Source: Beijerinckiaceae bacterium
Lineage (GTDB): Bacteria > Pseudomonadota > Alphaproteobacteria > Rhizobiales > Beijerinckiaceae
DNA: 5,234 nucleotides
Reading direction: 5' to 3'
Assembly (NCBI GenBank): GCA_027346205.1
Contig: DAIESR010000356.1
Location: 1-5,234, forward strand
In this document: positions 4,054 through 5,234 of the stretch, one piece after another
Numbering within the stretch: position 1 is the first letter of the stretch
Layout of the letters: each line of letters begins with the position of its first letter
Translations under genes and position numbers: made by a program
Notes under the pieces: model-generated
Told to the model about the DNA's origin: nothing
What the model saw: the letters and a program-made list of their open reading frames with translations, nothing else
Databases searched by the model: none

Positions 4054-4578
4054 ATGAGCGAACGGCGCTCCAGCTACGACTATGAAGATTTGATCGCTTG
4101 CGGACGCGGCGACCTATTCGGACCCGGCAATCCACAATTGCCGCTGCCGCCGCTTTTAATGTTCGACAAGATCGCCGATATTTCGGAAGAAGGTGGGCCG
4201 AACGGTAAAGGCCGGATCCGCGCGGAATTTGCGATCCGGCCCGATCTTTGGTTTTTCAGCTGCCATTTCAAAGGCGATCCGGTCATGCCCGGCTGTCTCG
4301 GGCTCGATGCGCTCTGGCAATTGCTCGGTTTTTACCTCGGCTGGCTCGGCCTTCCGGGACGCGGCCGGGCGCTCGGCGTCGGTGAAGTCAAGTTCTCCGA
4401 CCAGGTTCTGCCCACGGTCAAACGGATCATCTATGGGGTCGATCTGAAGCGCGTGTTCAAAACCAAGCTCGTGCTGGGGATCGCCGATGGCTGGCTCGAG
4501 GCCGATGGCACCCGCATATATGAAGCGACCGATCTCAAGGTCGGATTGTTCAAGGCCGCGGGTGCACCGGCAGCATAA
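4054..4578 (+). CDS. fabA: FabA, 3-hydroxydecanoyl-ACP dehydratase / trans-2,cis-3-decenoyl-ACP isomerase
   Basis: FabA dehydrates 3-hydroxydecanoyl-ACP and isomerises the trans-2 product to cis-3-decenoyl-ACP, the committed step of anaerobic unsaturated fatty acid synthesis in the cytoplasm. The 174-residue length matches the family (about 171-172 in E. coli). The single hotdog fold shows [11 protein letters not shown] (30-40) and the active-site block [24 protein letters not shown] (67-90), with catalytic H71 and D85 corresponding to E. coli H70 and D84. It continues with [12 protein letters not shown] (109-120) and [16 protein letters not shown] (151-166). The start ATG 4054 follows GAAGG (4045-4049) with 4-base spacing. 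It is the first gene of a fabA-fabB operon, 64 bp before fabB; fabI often follows in related genomes. No confident promoter was found in the 155 bp between the upstream repeat and the ATG. Confidence 0.98.
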   Translation: MSERRSSYDYEDLIACGRGDLFGPGNPQLPLPPLLMFDKIADISEEGGPNGKGRIRAEFAIRPDLWFFSCHFKGDPVMPGCLGLDALWQLLGFYLGWLGLPGRGRALGVGEVKFSDQVLPTVKRIIYGVDLKRVFKTKLVLGIADGWLEADGTRIYEATDLKVGLFKAAGAPAA

Positions 4579-4604
4579 GCTTGCCTGTGCCCGCCAATAA
4601 AGTC

Positions 4605-4625
4605 GCCTGCCATGGCCCGGCAGGC
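4605..4625 (+). promoter_or_regulatory. Intercistronic hairpin between fabA and fabB
   Basis: GCCTGCC (4605-4611) and GGCAGGC (4619-4625) form a perfect 7-bp stem around ATGGCCC, ending 6 bases before the fabB ribosome site AGGAG (4632-4636). There is no T-run, so it is unlikely to be a full terminator. It could stabilise the fabA message or moderate fabB translation. A competing pairing uses GCTTGCCTG (4579-4587) with CAGGCTCAAGC (4621-4631). Confidence 0.5.
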
Positions 4626-4642
4626 TCAAGCAGGAGATACGC

Positions 4643-5234
4643 ATGAGGCGAGTCGTCGTCACGGGGATCGGCATTGTTTCCCCGATCGGCAATAATTCGC
4701 AGGAAGTGCTCGCCTCCCTGCGCGAGGGACGTTCGGGCATCGTTCGCGCCGAAAAATATGCCGAGCTTGGCTTCCGCAGCCAGGTTCATGGCGCGCCGAC
4801 GCTCGACCCCGAGGGCATGATCGATCGCCGGGCCATGCGCTTCCATGGCGGCGGCACGGCCTGGAACCATGTCGCCATGGATCAGGCGATCCAGGATGCC
4901 GGCCTCTCCGAGGCCGAGATCTCGCATGAGAGAACCGGCCTTATCATGGGCTCGGGCGGCCCCTCGGTGCGCGCGATCGTCGAATCCGCCGATATCGCGC
5001 GCAGCAAAGGCCCCAAGAAGGTCGGTCCTTTCGCCGTGCCCAAGGCCATGTCCTCTACCGCCTCGGCGACGCTTGCGACCTGGTTCAAGATCAAGGGCGT
5101 GAACTATTCGATCTCGTCGGCCTGCGCCACGTCGAACCACTGCATCGGCAAGGCCTATGAGATGATTCAATATGGCAAGCAGGATCTCATGTTCGCCGGC
5201 GGCTGTGAAGAACTCGACTGGGGCCTGTCGGTCC
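4643..5234 (+). CDS. fabB: FabB, beta-ketoacyl-ACP synthase I, N-terminal part (3' end outside window)
   Basis: FabB condenses malonyl-ACP with acyl-ACP and is specifically needed to elongate the cis-3-decenoyl-ACP made by FabA, so the pair supplies unsaturated fatty acids. The first 197 residues are present, about half of a roughly 405-residue enzyme; the frame is open to the window edge. The thiolase-fold start MRRVVVTGIGIVSPIGN is typical. The catalytic cysteine is C161 in SISSACATSNHCIG (156-169), equivalent to E. coli C163. Other family signatures are GLIMGSGGPS (99-108), the PFAVPKAMSSTASATLA stretch (129-145) and DLMFAGGCEELDWGLS (181-196). ATG 4643 is preceded by AGGAG (4632-4636) with 6-base spacing. 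The active-site histidines of the C-terminal half lie beyond the window. Confidence 0.97.
   Translation, partial: MRRVVVTGIGIVSPIGNNSQEVLASLREGRSGIVRAEKYAELGFRSQVHGAPTLDPEGMIDRRAMRFHGGGTAWNHVAMDQAIQDAGLSEAEISHERTGLIMGSGGPSVRAIVESADIARSKGPKKVGPFAVPKAMSSTASATLATWFKIKGVNYSISSACATSNHCIGKAYEMIQYGKQDLMFAGGCEELDWGLSV

Noticed and set aside
4550..5170. 206-residue - strand open frame opposite fabB
   Set aside because: It is the Arg/Gly/Ala-rich complement of the well-conserved FabB coding sequence.

Overview
The window looks like ordinary chromosomal DNA from a GC-rich alphaproteobacterium of the order Hyphomicrobiales (Rhizobiales). The main support is an Irr-type iron regulator, a regulator class essentially confined to Alphaproteobacteria, placed divergently from a fabA-fabB pair, an arrangement typical of that order. 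Short intergenic palindromes ending in TAGAGCATG/CATGCTCTA also fit; I recall similar ones from rhizobia and Beijerinckiaceae, but the genus cannot be fixed from sequence alone.

Layout, left to right. The window opens inside the 3' end of purK (purine synthesis, + strand), followed by a 71-residue small membrane protein whose start is uncertain. Converging on it, 8 bp away, is a D-2-hydroxyacid dehydrogenase of the glyoxylate/hydroxypyruvate reductase type (608-1603, - strand). Next come about 814 bp (1604-2417) without a credible gene, holding inverted repeats, a direct repeat, a 53-bp palindromic repeat element and GC-rich hairpins. A secreted protein with two bacterial SH3-like domains follows (2418-3011, +). 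It converges on irr (3082-3573, -), and the short gap between them carries a perfect DnaA-box consensus. A palindrome-rich 480-bp spacer (3574-4053) contains the probable irr promoter and a second, 88-bp member of the repeat family with a nested 24-bp perfect palindrome. The window ends with fabA (4054-4578) and the 5' part of fabB (4643 to the edge), the two enzymes dedicated to anaerobic unsaturated fatty acid synthesis.

How the genes work together: fabA and fabB form one pathway. FabA makes and isomerises the C10 double bond, and FabB elongates the cis product. Irr, transcribed divergently, is the heme-responsive iron regulator; no Irr box was found that would place fabA under its control. 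The other genes are independent housekeeping or envelope functions.

I found no mobile element with a transposase, no CRISPR array, no tRNA or rRNA, and no gene cluster suggesting an undescribed system. The most notable non-coding structure is the pair of related palindromic repeats bracketing the SH3-irr segment.
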